64,000 nucleotides of DNA from Paenibacillus sophorae (lineage in GTDB: Bacteria; Bacillota; Bacilli; Paenibacillales; Paenibacillaceae). The notes under the pieces are model-generated. The model made no database searches and had not been told where the DNA came from. It worked only from the letters and a program-made list of their open reading frames with translations. Each line of letters begins with the position of its first letter. Position 1 is the stretch's first letter. Shown here one piece after another: positions 15,544 through 23,338 of this stretch. The stretch covers positions 5,332,001 through 5,396,000 of the forward strand of contig NZ_CP076607.1 of NCBI RefSeq assembly GCF_018966525.1. Direction: 5' to 3'. The position numbers were made by a program, and so were the translations under genes.

Positions 15544-16698
15544 TCACGCGCTCGGATACAGCTTGGTCATCACGAACTCCCGGTGGCCCAGCGCTTCCGC
15601 CGCCGTCAGCCGTCCGTTGACGGTCCGTTCCAGCGTCTCCAGCAATCGATCCCGCGCTTCCGGCAGCGTGATCGAACGCTCCAGCAGCGGGCTTACATCG
15701 ACGTCGATATGCTCGGCCATCAGCTTGACCGTCTTCGGATTAGCCGATATTTTGATCACTGGCTCAATCGGGTTGCCGATGACATTGCCCTGACCCGTCG
15801 GGAAAAAATGGACGACCGCTCCGGCCGCGGCCATCAGCGTCACGCATTCCGCCGCGGCGGAGGAGCTGTCCATAAAATACAGACCCGGGCCGTTTTCCGG
15901 CTTCTCGGCAGGTTTAAGCACGCCAATAACTTGCTTGCTGCCGGTTTTTTCAATATTGCCGAGCGCCTTTTCTTCAATAGTGGACAGCCCTCCAGCGATG
16001 TTGCCCTGGGTCGGCTGGGAGCCGAGCAGGTCCACTCCCTGGGAAGCAAATCCGGAAACGTAGCGGTCGTAGGTGCGCAGGAATTGTTCGCGCAGCTCCT
16101 CCGTCGCCATCCGGTCCGCGATCAGATGCTCTCCGCCGGTCAGCTCGGAAGTCTCCCCGAAAAATACGGTAGCGCCCTGTTCGATCAAATAATCGACCGT
16201 TTCTCCGACCGTCGGGCAGGAGCCGAGTCCTGTCGTCGTATCCGATTCACCGCACTTGATGCTTACGGTAAGCTCGGAGAGGGAAACCGGTTCCCGCTGC
16301 AGCTCGGTGGCCCACTGCACAAATTCTTTGGCCTTCCAGGACGCCCGCCGGATGACCTCCAGATCGCCCAAGCCTTCAATGGAAAATCCGGCGACCGGTT
16401 TGCCCGTCGCGGCGATGCCGTCCGTAATGATCTTCGTCCAGTTCGGTTCGATGCCGATCACGATGACGGCCGCCACGTTCGGGTTGCTGCCCGTTCCGAT
16501 CATCGTGCGGAAATGCAGGTCCAGATCCTCCCCGTACTGCAATCTCCCATAAGCGTGCGGCAGAGCCAGCGTACCGGAAATGACCTTCGCCACCGCCTCG
16601 GAGGCCGCGTTCGAAATGTCGTCAACCGGTAAAATAATGACATGATTGCGGATGCCCACCGTACCGTTTTCTCTGCGATAACCGTATAATTGTCCCAT
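15544..16698 (-). CDS. suyB: UxaA-family lyase large subunit, probable sulfolactate sulfo-lyase beta subunit
   Basis: 384 residues. It begins MGQLYGYRRENGTVGIRNHV, then LPHAYGRLQYGEDLDLHFRT, KCGESDTTTGL, ETSELTGGEHL and LLGSQPTQGNIAGGLSTIEE, all UxaA/SuyB family signatures. SuyAB cleaves (R)-sulfolactate to pyruvate and sulfite with iron. Altronate and galactarate dehydratases share the fold but are usually single chains of ~500 residues. Here the SAF part is a separate gene (suyA), as in sulfo-lyases. The ATG at 16698 follows GAGGTGG; the start lies 2 bases after the suyA stop codon. The substrate is inferred from the operon. Confidence 0.8.
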   Translation of the reverse strand: MGQLYGYRRENGTVGIRNHVIILPVDDISNAASEAVAKVISGTLALPHAYGRLQYGEDLDLHFRTMIGTGSNPNVAAVIVIGIEPNWTKIITDGIAATGKPVAGFSIEGLGDLEVIRRASWKAKEFVQWATELQREPVSLSELTVSIKCGESDTTTGLGSCPTVGETVDYLIEQGATVFFGETSELTGGEHLIADRMATEELREQFLRTYDRYVSGFASQGVDLLGSQPTQGNIAGGLSTIEEKALGNIEKTGSKQVIGVLKPAEKPENGPGLYFMDSSSAAAECVTLMAAAGAVVHFFPTGQGNVIGNPIEPVIKISANPKTVKLMAEHIDVDVSPLLERSITLPEARDRLLETLERTVNGRLTAAEALGHREFVMTKLYPSA

Positions 16699-16700
16699 CG

Positions 16701-16979
16701 TTACCACCTCGCCGATTTAATATTGTGAGTATGAACGTATTCCCCTGCGGCCAATCCTTCCGGCGCGATGCCGATGGGAATGCCGTATTCGATAACCCTG
16801 CCGCCTTTTTCGAGAACGCCGATGGATATTTTATGGCCAAGCGGAACATCCTGAAGGCTTGTCACCGTTATTTTCGAATCATCATCCATAAAGACGCCGA
16901 CGGCCTGTTGTCCGGCCGCAATGTCAGTCGTTGCGACGCCAACCTGATCTCCCCGCTTGTGAATCAAAAAATGATGCAT
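16701..16979 (-). CDS. suyA: SAF-domain small subunit, probable sulfolactate sulfo-lyase alpha subunit
   Basis: 92 residues forming a single SAF domain (FLIHKRGDQVGVATTDIAAG, then DVPLGHKISI and GRVIEYGIPIG, ending YVHTHNIKS). This is the small partner of UxaA-type lyases and is fused to the large part in altronate dehydratase. The stand-alone form directly before the large subunit is the SuyA-SuyB arrangement. It lies 28 bases after the transporter binding protein gene and is followed at once by suyB. Confidence 0.82.
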   Translation of the reverse strand: MHHFLIHKRGDQVGVATTDIAAGQQAVGVFMDDDSKITVTSLQDVPLGHKISIGVLEKGGRVIEYGIPIGIAPEGLAAGEYVHTHNIKSARW

Positions 16980-17007
16980 ATTCTTCCCTCCGAATCCAAA
17001 TTTTCAA

Positions 17008-18093
17008 TCACTTGCGTATTCCCGTCTGGGTAGCCAGACCGGTGTAATACTCTGCTTCTTTGTTCACGAAATCCGTAAACTCCTGCCCCGTCAGCACATT
17101 CGGGTCAAGCTGCAGCTTCTTGAGCTTCTCAATAAAATCGGGGTCCTGCGACAGCTTGGATACTCCGTCCTCCCATTTCTTCACAATCTCCTGCGGAGTG
17201 CCTTTAGGAAAGCTCATGCCCGTCCACCAGGAAACGGACAAACCCTCCACGCCCTGCTCGGCGGTTGTGGGAACATCGGGATAATACGGACTGCGCTCGG
17301 GAGCCAGGATCGCCAGCACCTTCAGCTTGCCCGCCTTGACCAGGGTGGACGTCTCATTGACGGTATGCACAGCTAGAACCGCATTGCCTCCGGCGACAAG
17401 GGGCAGGGACTCGGACGCGCCTTTGGTGGCGACCATCCGGGTCTTGGAGAAGTCGGCCCCGATTGCTTTCAACCATTCGGCTACGGCAAATGTGGAGAAA
17501 CCGGCAGGCCCGACGCTGGTCCAGGTCAGCTTCTCGGGGTTGGCCTTCGCCCAATCTGAAAATTCGCGGAAGTCCTTCCAAGGCGCGTCGGCGGCGACCA
17601 CGAAGACGGGAGCGTCCGTGACGACGCGAGCCGCGAATTCATGGTCACTCAAGAGAAGCGGCGCCGCGGCAGATCCGGCCTGGAGCATGGTCGTGCTCGC
17701 CACATTATCCGCAAGCACCGTGTAGCCGTCATTGGCCGCCTGTTTGAGCGCGTACTGCGCGCCGGTGGCGCCGCCTGCTCCGGGCTTGTTGACAATTTCA
17801 ATCGGCTGCCCCCATTCCTTGCTGAGCCCTTCCACGACCGTCCGGGCCACCAGGTCCACGCCGCCTCCGGCAGAGAAAGGCACCACATATTCGATGGGCC
17901 GGTTCGGATAATCGGCGTAGGCCGAGGAAGCCGACGCAGCCTGCGAGGCGGCGGGAACCGCCGTTTCGCCGCCCGCCCCGGCGGACGCGCCTGCTCCGGA
18001 CTTCGCGGAGTTAGTCCCGCAGCCGGAGATCAGAAACAGCAGCGCCAGAGATAACGGCAGCAGCCGGGAAAGCTTTTTGTTCAATGTTGTCAT
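17008..18093 (-). CDS. tctC: tripartite tricarboxylate transporter substrate-binding lipoprotein (TctC type)
   Basis: 361 residues. A lipoprotein signal peptide (LLPLSLALLFLISGCGTN, with the Cys after LISG) is followed by a low-complexity Ser/Ala/Gly linker. Then comes the Bug/TctC domain: YADYPNRPIEYVVPFSAGGGVDLVAR, KPGAGGATGAQYA, and WWTGMSFPKGTP. The start MTTLNKK at 18093 sits ~9 bases after TTAGGAGTG; a longer reading from 18141 would put 16 charged residues before the signal peptide. It would bind the substrate outside the membrane for TctAB. In sulfolactate users the equivalent SlcH/F/G transporter imports sulfolactate. Confidence 0.88.
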   Translation of the reverse strand: MTTLNKKLSRLLPLSLALLFLISGCGTNSAKSGAGASAGAGGETAVPAASQAASASSAYADYPNRPIEYVVPFSAGGGVDLVARTVVEGLSKEWGQPIEIVNKPGAGGATGAQYALKQAANDGYTVLADNVASTTMLQAGSAAAPLLLSDHEFAARVVTDAPVFVVAADAPWKDFREFSDWAKANPEKLTWTSVGPAGFSTFAVAEWLKAIGADFSKTRMVATKGASESLPLVAGGNAVLAVHTVNETSTLVKAGKLKVLAILAPERSPYYPDVPTTAEQGVEGLSVSWWTGMSFPKGTPQEIVKKWEDGVSKLSQDPDFIEKLKKLQLDPNVLTGQEFTDFVNKEAEYYTGLATQTGIRK

Positions 18094-18127
18094 TTGCTTC
18101 ACACTCCTAATTATGTTGGAGCGGCGC

Positions 18128-19657
18128 TTACGCTTCAGCATTGACGATGCTGAGCGAATCGCCGCGTTCCTCGCAAATTCTTTTTTTGGTGCGGCGGACC
18201 ATGTACAGGGAAAAGATCAGCATGGCCGCTGCGGCGATAATGAAGGCGACCGACAGCCCTCTTTGAAAAAAGATGCCGAGACTTCCACCGGAAATCGCCA
18301 TAGACTGCAAAAACGACTGCTCCATTAAGGGACCGAGAATGAAGCAGAGAATGAGCGGCATGATCGGCCAATCATGCTTTTGCAGGAAATAACCGGCGAT
18401 GCCGAAGACAACGGCCACCTGAACATCGAACAGATTGTTGCGCACCGTGTAGGCGCCGACCATGCTGAGCAGAAGAATCACCGGCGCAAGAATCGAGAAC
18501 GGCACCCGGGTCAATTTGGCCCAAATTCCCACCAGCGGCAGGTTAAGCACCAGCAGCATGACATTGCCGATGAACATGCTCGCAATGACGGTCCACACAA
18601 AGCTTCCTTTCTGCTCGAACAGCATCGGTCCCGGCGTCAGCCCGTAGATCATGAGTCCGGCAAGCAGCACGGCCAGCGGCGGCGAAGAAGGAATGCCCAG
18701 CGCGAACAGCGGAATAAATCCGGCAGAGCTGGTCGCGTTATTGGCAGCTTCGGGCGCGGCCACGCCTTCGATGGCTCCTTTCCCGAACAGATGGCGCCGC
18801 CGCGAGATTCTTTTGGCGAAATCATAAGACAAAAAGGAAGTTACGGCCGCCGAACAGCCGGGGAGCAGGCCCATAAAGAAACCGATTAGCCCGCCTGCGG
18901 CTATGGAGGAAGCGCTCTGCTTCAGGTCCTTGCGGCCCGGATAGACGCTGCCGATATTGCCGGCCGAAATCGCGGTCTTCTTCTCGGATATGCCCCGCAT
19001 CACTTCGGCGATGGAGAAGAGGCCGATCAAAATGCTCACCATATCGAGCCCCCCTTCCAGCGGTCCCCAGCCCAAGGTGAACCGGTACATGCCGGAGTTC
19101 GCGCCAAGCCCGATCAACGACAAGGCAATGCCGGCTAGGCCCATGACCGCCGATTTAACGAAGCGTCCCCCGGTCATTCCCATCATGATAACCAGCGTCA
19201 GGAGAAGAACGGCGAACATTTCCGGCGGGCCGAAACGCAGCGCTTGGCTGGCCAGCACGGGAGCGAACAGGACGAGGCCGAGTACGCCCAGCACGCCAGC
19301 GATAAAGGAGGCGATTGCCGCAATGCCGAGCGCCGGCCCGCCCCTGCCCTGTTGCGCCAGCGGATACCCGTCCAGACAAGTCGGGACGGACGAGGCTTCG
19401 CCCGGAATATTAAGCAGTATGGCGGTCGTCGATCCTCCGTACATCGCCCCGTAATAAATGCCCGCCAGCATGATAATCGCCTGCGTCGGTTCGAGGACCG
19501 CCGTTACCGGCAGCAGAATGGCGATCGACGAGGTCGGGCCAAGTCCCGGCAGCACGCCGACAAAGGTGCCCACGAGCACCCCTATGGCCGCCATCAGCAG
19601 GTTCATCGGCGTAAGAGCATGGCCGAAGCCGTCCAGCAGCATGGATAAATTACTCAT
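18128..19657 (-). CDS. tctA: tripartite tricarboxylate transporter permease, large (TctA type)
   Basis: 509 residues, with 11-12 hydrophobic segments. TctA signatures are GVLPGLGPTSSIAILLPVT and YGGSTTAILLNIPGEASSVPTC, and later GLLPGCSAAVTSFLSYDFAKR. It is the main membrane subunit of a sodium- or proton-driven secondary transporter. A full AGGAGGTGAT site overlaps the tctB stop and precedes the ATG. The gene order B-A-C differs from the common C-B-A order of this transporter family. Confidence 0.92.
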   Translation of the reverse strand: MSNLSMLLDGFGHALTPMNLLMAAIGVLVGTFVGVLPGLGPTSSIAILLPVTAVLEPTQAIIMLAGIYYGAMYGGSTTAILLNIPGEASSVPTCLDGYPLAQQGRGGPALGIAAIASFIAGVLGVLGLVLFAPVLASQALRFGPPEMFAVLLLTLVIMMGMTGGRFVKSAVMGLAGIALSLIGLGANSGMYRFTLGWGPLEGGLDMVSILIGLFSIAEVMRGISEKKTAISAGNIGSVYPGRKDLKQSASSIAAGGLIGFFMGLLPGCSAAVTSFLSYDFAKRISRRRHLFGKGAIEGVAAPEAANNATSSAGFIPLFALGIPSSPPLAVLLAGLMIYGLTPGPMLFEQKGSFVWTVIASMFIGNVMLLVLNLPLVGIWAKLTRVPFSILAPVILLLSMVGAYTVRNNLFDVQVAVVFGIAGYFLQKHDWPIMPLILCFILGPLMEQSFLQSMAISGGSLGIFFQRGLSVAFIIAAAAMLIFSLYMVRRTKKRICEERGDSLSIVNAEA

Positions 19658-19661
19658 TTCA

Positions 19662-20132
19662 TCACCTCCTTGAAGACTGCCATACCGTTCCGGCGGGAAA
19701 CGGAGTATGCAGCCATTCGATAAAGATCAGGTAGAGCCCGGCCGTCAGCAGCAGAGCGTAGACCGCGCAGCGCCACCATCTTCCGGTGCCCAGCAGGCGA
19801 AACAGAAGCGCTGCGGCAAGAGAGGTGGCCGCCGGATAACCCGCCCAAGGAAGAAGGAAAGTGTAAATAAGCAGCAAAAGCGGAATGAGGCCCGTCTTTG
19901 GAAGAAAGCGGCGGATAGCTTGCTCCCCGCCGTCCTGCCGTACGGCTTCTCCGGGAAACAGCGCCAGCCAGATGCCGGCCAATGCCAGTCCGCCTCCGAT
20001 GAAGGCGGGAAACACGTGGTCTCCACCTAGCAGACTGACATGATAAGGATACAAACGGTAAGCTTCGCGAAGAGAAAGACAGCCGGCCAGAATGGCAAGC
20101 ACTCCGGCAGAGCGGTCGGCCACGCTTTTCAT
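19662..20132 (-). CDS. tctB: tripartite tricarboxylate transporter small permease subunit (TctB type)
   Basis: 156 residues with four hydrophobic segments (for example AGVLAILAGCLSLREA, FIGGGLALAGIWLALF, and LIPLLLLIYTFLLPWAGYPAAT, the last with the usual Gly-Tyr-Pro). TctB is the small, poorly conserved membrane partner of TctA. AGGAGG lies 8 bases before the ATG. It is the first gene of the seven-gene operon and is preceded at 32 bases by a terminator hairpin, which would act before any coding sequence. Confidence 0.85.
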   Translation of the reverse strand: MKSVADRSAGVLAILAGCLSLREAYRLYPYHVSLLGGDHVFPAFIGGGLALAGIWLALFPGEAVRQDGGEQAIRRFLPKTGLIPLLLLIYTFLLPWAGYPAATSLAAALLFRLLGTGRWWRCAVYALLLTAGLYLIFIEWLHTPFPAGTVWQSSRR

Positions 20133-20163
20133 TTCTCATTCCTCCTGACTATGAACCGCAAAC

Positions 20164-20202
20164 ACAAAAAACCTGCCCGGCTTAAAAAGCCGAATAGCAG
20201 GT
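20164..20202 (-). terminator. putative attenuator before the tct-suy operon
   Basis: On the minus strand ACCTGC (20202-20197) pairs with GCAGGT (20176-20171), with an inner stem CGGCTT/AAGCCG, followed by six T. The nearest gene upstream on this strand is far away, so the hairpin terminates the operon's own leader. The plus strand has no T tract here. Confidence 0.72.
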
Positions 20203-20236
20203 CTCCGTTCGTACGGTCGACGCCTTAACTGAAATA

Positions 20237-20250
20237 TGTTGTATATAACA
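20237..20250. promoter_or_regulatory. operator-like near-palindrome TGTTGTATATAACA
   Basis: A dyad TGTT-N6-AACA in the AT-rich intergenic region between tctB and the GntR gene. The adjoining bases (TATATAACATTTA) recur in inverted orientation at 20439. Probably one of two sites bound by the divergent GntR regulator. Confidence 0.5.
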
Positions 20251-20406
20251 TTTAAATAAAAAAAGAGAACTAAATAATAATTAGAGAAGAAAATCATATA
20301 GTCGATAGGTTTAGTTGGTTTTATTTCGGCTATGGGACGTATCATATCACTGCCTGATTTTCGCTGTCAATACTATTTTTTCGTTTTTATTGCTGGAAAA
20401 TAATCT

Positions 20407-20452
20407 TTGACAACAGCCTATGATAGGTTTTAAATAAATGTTATATATATGA
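20407..20452 (+). promoter_or_regulatory. promoter of the GntR gene with second operator
   Basis: TTGACA (20407-20412) stands 17-18 bases before TTAAAT/TAAATA (20430-20436). The dyad TGTTATATATATGA (20439-20452) covers the probable transcription start, which would allow autorepression. Confidence 0.55.
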
Positions 20453-20489
20453 TTTAAGAGCACTATTTAACCGGACAAGGAATGATTCT

Positions 20490-21179
20490 ATGGCAAATCT
20501 GATTCGAATCGACAATGCCAATCTGCTGGAGAAAACGTATGGCATTTTAAAAGAACTGATCATCAAAAGGGAATTCCCGCCCGAGCACAAGCTGGCCATA
20601 CCGGAATTATCCGCCCAGCTCGGCGTAAGCCGGACGCCGATCCGCGACGCGCTGGGCCGGCTGGAAATGGACGGATTGGTTAAGACCGTACCGAAGGTCG
20701 GCACTTTTGTCGTCGGCATTACTTCCGAAAACGTGCTGGAGATTATGGACACTCGCCTGATGATTGAGCTGTGGGTTGTGGAGAAGCTGGCTTCGGGAAC
20801 GGCCGCGCTTACACAGGAGGTTGCCGCAAATCTGGAAAAAATCCATGAAACCTCCGTGTATATCGTCAACACCTCGAGGCTGGAAAACTATCACGAAGGA
20901 GATTACAATCTTCATTTTCATATGGAGTTTCTGAAGCTGGGCGGGAACCGGAATATTCAAAATATTTATCATAACACGATGAACTACCGGTACCTGGCGA
21001 TGAAATCGTACCTGATTACAAAGGAAATGGTCCTTCATTCCCTTAAGCAGCACAGGCAGATTATCGACGCCCTTAAGGCGGGGTCTCACGATGATTTAAA
21101 GCAGGTGGTGAGCGAACATCTGGAGGACGCGAAAATACGGCTGTACAAAAACATCAATCTGAACGGCGGGCTGATCTAG
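20490..21179 (+). CDS. GntR family regulator, FadR/VanR (FCD) subfamily
   Basis: 229 residues. The N-terminal winged helix is IPELSAQLGVSRTPIRDALGRLEMDGLV. The all-helical FCD sensor domain has the metal-ligand pattern seen in DTRLMIELWVV, HFHMEFLKLGGN and HRQIIDALKAG. FCD regulators usually sense organic acids and control adjacent catabolic genes. It diverges from the tct-suy operon and is its likely repressor, with sulfolactate or a breakdown product as inducer. The ATG follows AAGGAATG. It has its own promoter and terminator. Confidence 0.9.
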   Translation: MANLIRIDNANLLEKTYGILKELIIKREFPPEHKLAIPELSAQLGVSRTPIRDALGRLEMDGLVKTVPKVGTFVVGITSENVLEIMDTRLMIELWVVEKLASGTAALTQEVAANLEKIHETSVYIVNTSRLENYHEGDYNLHFHMEFLKLGGNRNIQNIYHNTMNYRYLAMKSYLITKEMVLHSLKQHRQIIDALKAGSHDDLKQVVSEHLEDAKIRLYKNINLNGGLI

Positions 21180-21249
21180 AAGGAAAGAACCTTTGCGGAC
21201 AAACGGCGGGACGGAAAAGTTCAAGCTTTCATGCTGAAATAAAAAAGAC

Positions 21250-21287
21250 AAGGAGGATCGGTGAATGGATCGCCGGTCCTCCTTTTG
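21250..21287 (+). terminator. terminator of the GntR gene
   Basis: AAGGAGGATCGG pairs with CCGGTCCTCCTT and ends in TTTT. Confidence 0.75.
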
Positions 21288-21369
21288 CTTAACCCTTAAC
21301 CCTTGACGCGCGCGGCGCGTCTCCGCATTGACTCTACACGGCCGCCTGCGAAATGCCCCTCGCCTCACA

Positions 21370-22590
21370 TCAGAGATCATCGTCTTCCGCCCGCCCCATT
21401 TTCCGTGCCAGGCGGACACGGATGATCAGAGACAGGACCACTCCGGCAGCCAGCGCGCCGAGCGCCCTGGGCAGCAGGCCGCTTCCGCCCGCCGCCAGCG
21501 GAAGCCACAGCACCAGCGCGAACGCCAGATGCATCCGGAACACGAAGGAGACGGTGCTGCGGCTCCGGCTGTTCTCCGGCAGCGGGTATACCGTCAGCCA
21601 GAACGATTCGCCGTGCAGCTTCGACAAGGCGGAGAGCTGGACGCCGGAGATGAACAGGAAGAATAAATAGATTCCGGCGCCGATGAGACTGCCGCGGTTC
21701 CACCATTCCAGCAGCAGCGCCAAGAGCCCGATCCGCAGCACAATGCCGAAGACATCGCCGCGGGCAAAGCTTTTGGTCAGCAGATAGCGGTACGCGCTGT
21801 CCCTCCGCCAGGGAAGCCCCGCTCCCCAGCGGGAGAGCCAGCGACGGGAATAGACGCGCTGCTGGCGTCCGGGAACCTCGACGAACCAGCCGAGGAGCAT
21901 CTGGACCCGTCCGCTCTGCGCCTTCTCCTGGGCGATCAGCCGCTCCCAGGGAACGGCATGCCGGCCGGGCACGGCAAGCGCAGCCAGATAAGCGGCTGCC
22001 AGCAGCATCGAGAAGCCAATCCCTTTATGGAAAGGCTGCCACAGCCAGGCGGCGATGATCAGCCCGCCCACCGCCCAGCGAAGCAGGCGGTACCCTGCAG
22101 AAGCGGCTGGGGAGAGCATCTTCAACTCCCGCCAGCAGCCGTAAGCGGAGAGAAGCTTTACGCCTAGCAGCAGCGCGGCGGTGACAAACAGAGACTTCGC
22201 CGAGTCCGCCGTACGTATGTACAAAGGCCACAAAATAAGGAGCACCAGAAGAAGCCGCAGGCCTTTCCAAATTGTTCCCCTGACCCATGTCGGTGCAAAA
22301 TAATCGTGCATCCGGTGCTCCTGGGCTAGTAGAAAGACGGCATCCGCCGGCTGCAGATAAGTGCGGAAGCTGCTGTGGACCGCAGCCGGCAGCAGCACCG
22401 CCAGCATGATCCAGCGAATCGGCACGCCGGATGGAACATCATTCAGCACCGAAGTGTACCAGGCCGAAAACGCGATAAGAATGAATAGAAGTACGACCGC
22501 CACACCGCTCTGGATAATATATCCCACATAGGGAAGGAGCTTGGCGGCGTCCCTGCTGCGCCGCTCCCCTTGCAGCTCTCTGAGATTCAT
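21370..22590 (-). CDS. ecsB: ABC transporter permease EcsB
   Basis: 406 residues and about ten hydrophobic segments. It opens with the EcsB-type RELQGERRSRDAAKLLPYVGYI and includes HSSFRTYLQPADAVFLLAQEH, a conserved EcsB loop. It forms the membrane part of the Ecs transporter, which in Bacillus affects protein secretion, intramembrane proteolysis (RasP) and competence; the transported substrate is unsettled. The ATG lies one base after the ecsA stop codon, whose end supplies GGAGGGAAG. It is the last gene of a helicase-ecsA-ecsB run. Confidence 0.87.
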   Translation of the reverse strand: MNLRELQGERRSRDAAKLLPYVGYIIQSGVAVVLLFILIAFSAWYTSVLNDVPSGVPIRWIMLAVLLPAAVHSSFRTYLQPADAVFLLAQEHRMHDYFAPTWVRGTIWKGLRLLLVLLILWPLYIRTADSAKSLFVTAALLLGVKLLSAYGCWRELKMLSPAASAGYRLLRWAVGGLIIAAWLWQPFHKGIGFSMLLAAAYLAALAVPGRHAVPWERLIAQEKAQSGRVQMLLGWFVEVPGRQQRVYSRRWLSRWGAGLPWRRDSAYRYLLTKSFARGDVFGIVLRIGLLALLLEWWNRGSLIGAGIYLFFLFISGVQLSALSKLHGESFWLTVYPLPENSRSRSTVSFVFRMHLAFALVLWLPLAAGGSGLLPRALGALAAGVVLSLIIRVRLARKMGRAEDDDL

Positions 22591-22591
22591 G

Positions 22592-23338
22592 CTACTTCCC
22601 TCCCTGGACCAGCTCGTAGAACAGCTGCTCCAGCGGCAGGCCCGGCTTGCCGGCGGCAGCTCCGATCTCCGCCAAAGTGCCCTCGGCGATGACTCTGCCC
22701 TGATGCAGTACGATGAAGCGGTCGCAATAGTTCTCGATCGTTGAGAGAATATGAGAGCTGAGCAGAATGGAGGAACCCGATTTCTTAATCTCCAGCATAA
22801 AGTCCAGCAGGGACCGGATGCCGAGCGGGTCGAGGCCGAGAAAAGGCTCGTCGATCACATACAGAGCCGGACTTGCGACAAAAGCGCACATAATCATGAC
22901 CTTCTGTTTCATCCCCTTGGAGAGATGGCCGGAAAGGCTGTCCATTTTATCTTCCATGCGGAACAGCTCCGAGAGGCGGCGGCTGCGAGCTTCGTAATCA
23001 GCGCGGTTCACGCCGTAGGCCCTGGCCGTAAATTCTACATGCTCGCGCACCGTCATTTCTTCGTACAAGAGCGGCGACTCCGGCACAAAAGAAAGCGCGC
23101 TGTGGTAACCTTCCGAATCTTTATCGCGCGTTCTGCCCTGTACAGCGATCCCGCCTTTATGCGGCGTCATCAGGCCGAGAATATGCTTCATCGTAGTGCT
23201 CTTCCCGGCTCCGTTCAGGCCGATCAGCCCGACCATTTCTCCCGGCTGAACCTGCAGGGACACATCATGCAGCACCGGCTTGTTCAGGCTGTAACCGCCG
23301 GTCAGGCCGGTAATCTGCAGCACCGGGGTCTGGCTCAT
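22592..23338 (-). CDS. ecsA: ABC transporter ATP-binding protein EcsA
   Basis: 248 residues. Walker A is GLNGAGKST, the signature loop is LSGHLSKGMKQK, and Walker B is LYVIDEPFLGLDP, followed by SSHILSTIENYCDR. It powers EcsB. The start overlaps the helicase stop by four bases (ATGA), so translation may be coupled. Confidence 0.93.
   Translation of the reverse strand: MSQTPVLQITGLTGGYSLNKPVLHDVSLQVQPGEMVGLIGLNGAGKSTTMKHILGLMTPHKGGIAVQGRTRDKDSEGYHSALSFVPESPLLYEEMTVREHVEFTARAYGVNRADYEARSRRLSELFRMEDKMDSLSGHLSKGMKQKVMIMCAFVASPALYVIDEPFLGLDPLGIRSLLDFMLEIKKSGSSILLSSHILSTIENYCDRFIVLHQGRVIAEGTLAEIGAAAGKPGLPLEQLFYELVQGGK

Noticed and set aside
14872..16632. Plus-strand frame of ~586 codons across comC and suyB
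   Set aside because: Antisense to two well-supported enzymes; no motif, no ribosome binding site.
15544..16979. Altronate or galactarate dehydratase for the UxaA-type pair
   Set aside because: Those enzymes are usually single chains and sit with hexuronate genes. Here the split subunits lie with two hydroxyacid dehydrogenases and a tripartite transporter, the sulfolactate arrangement. Not excluded without phylogeny.
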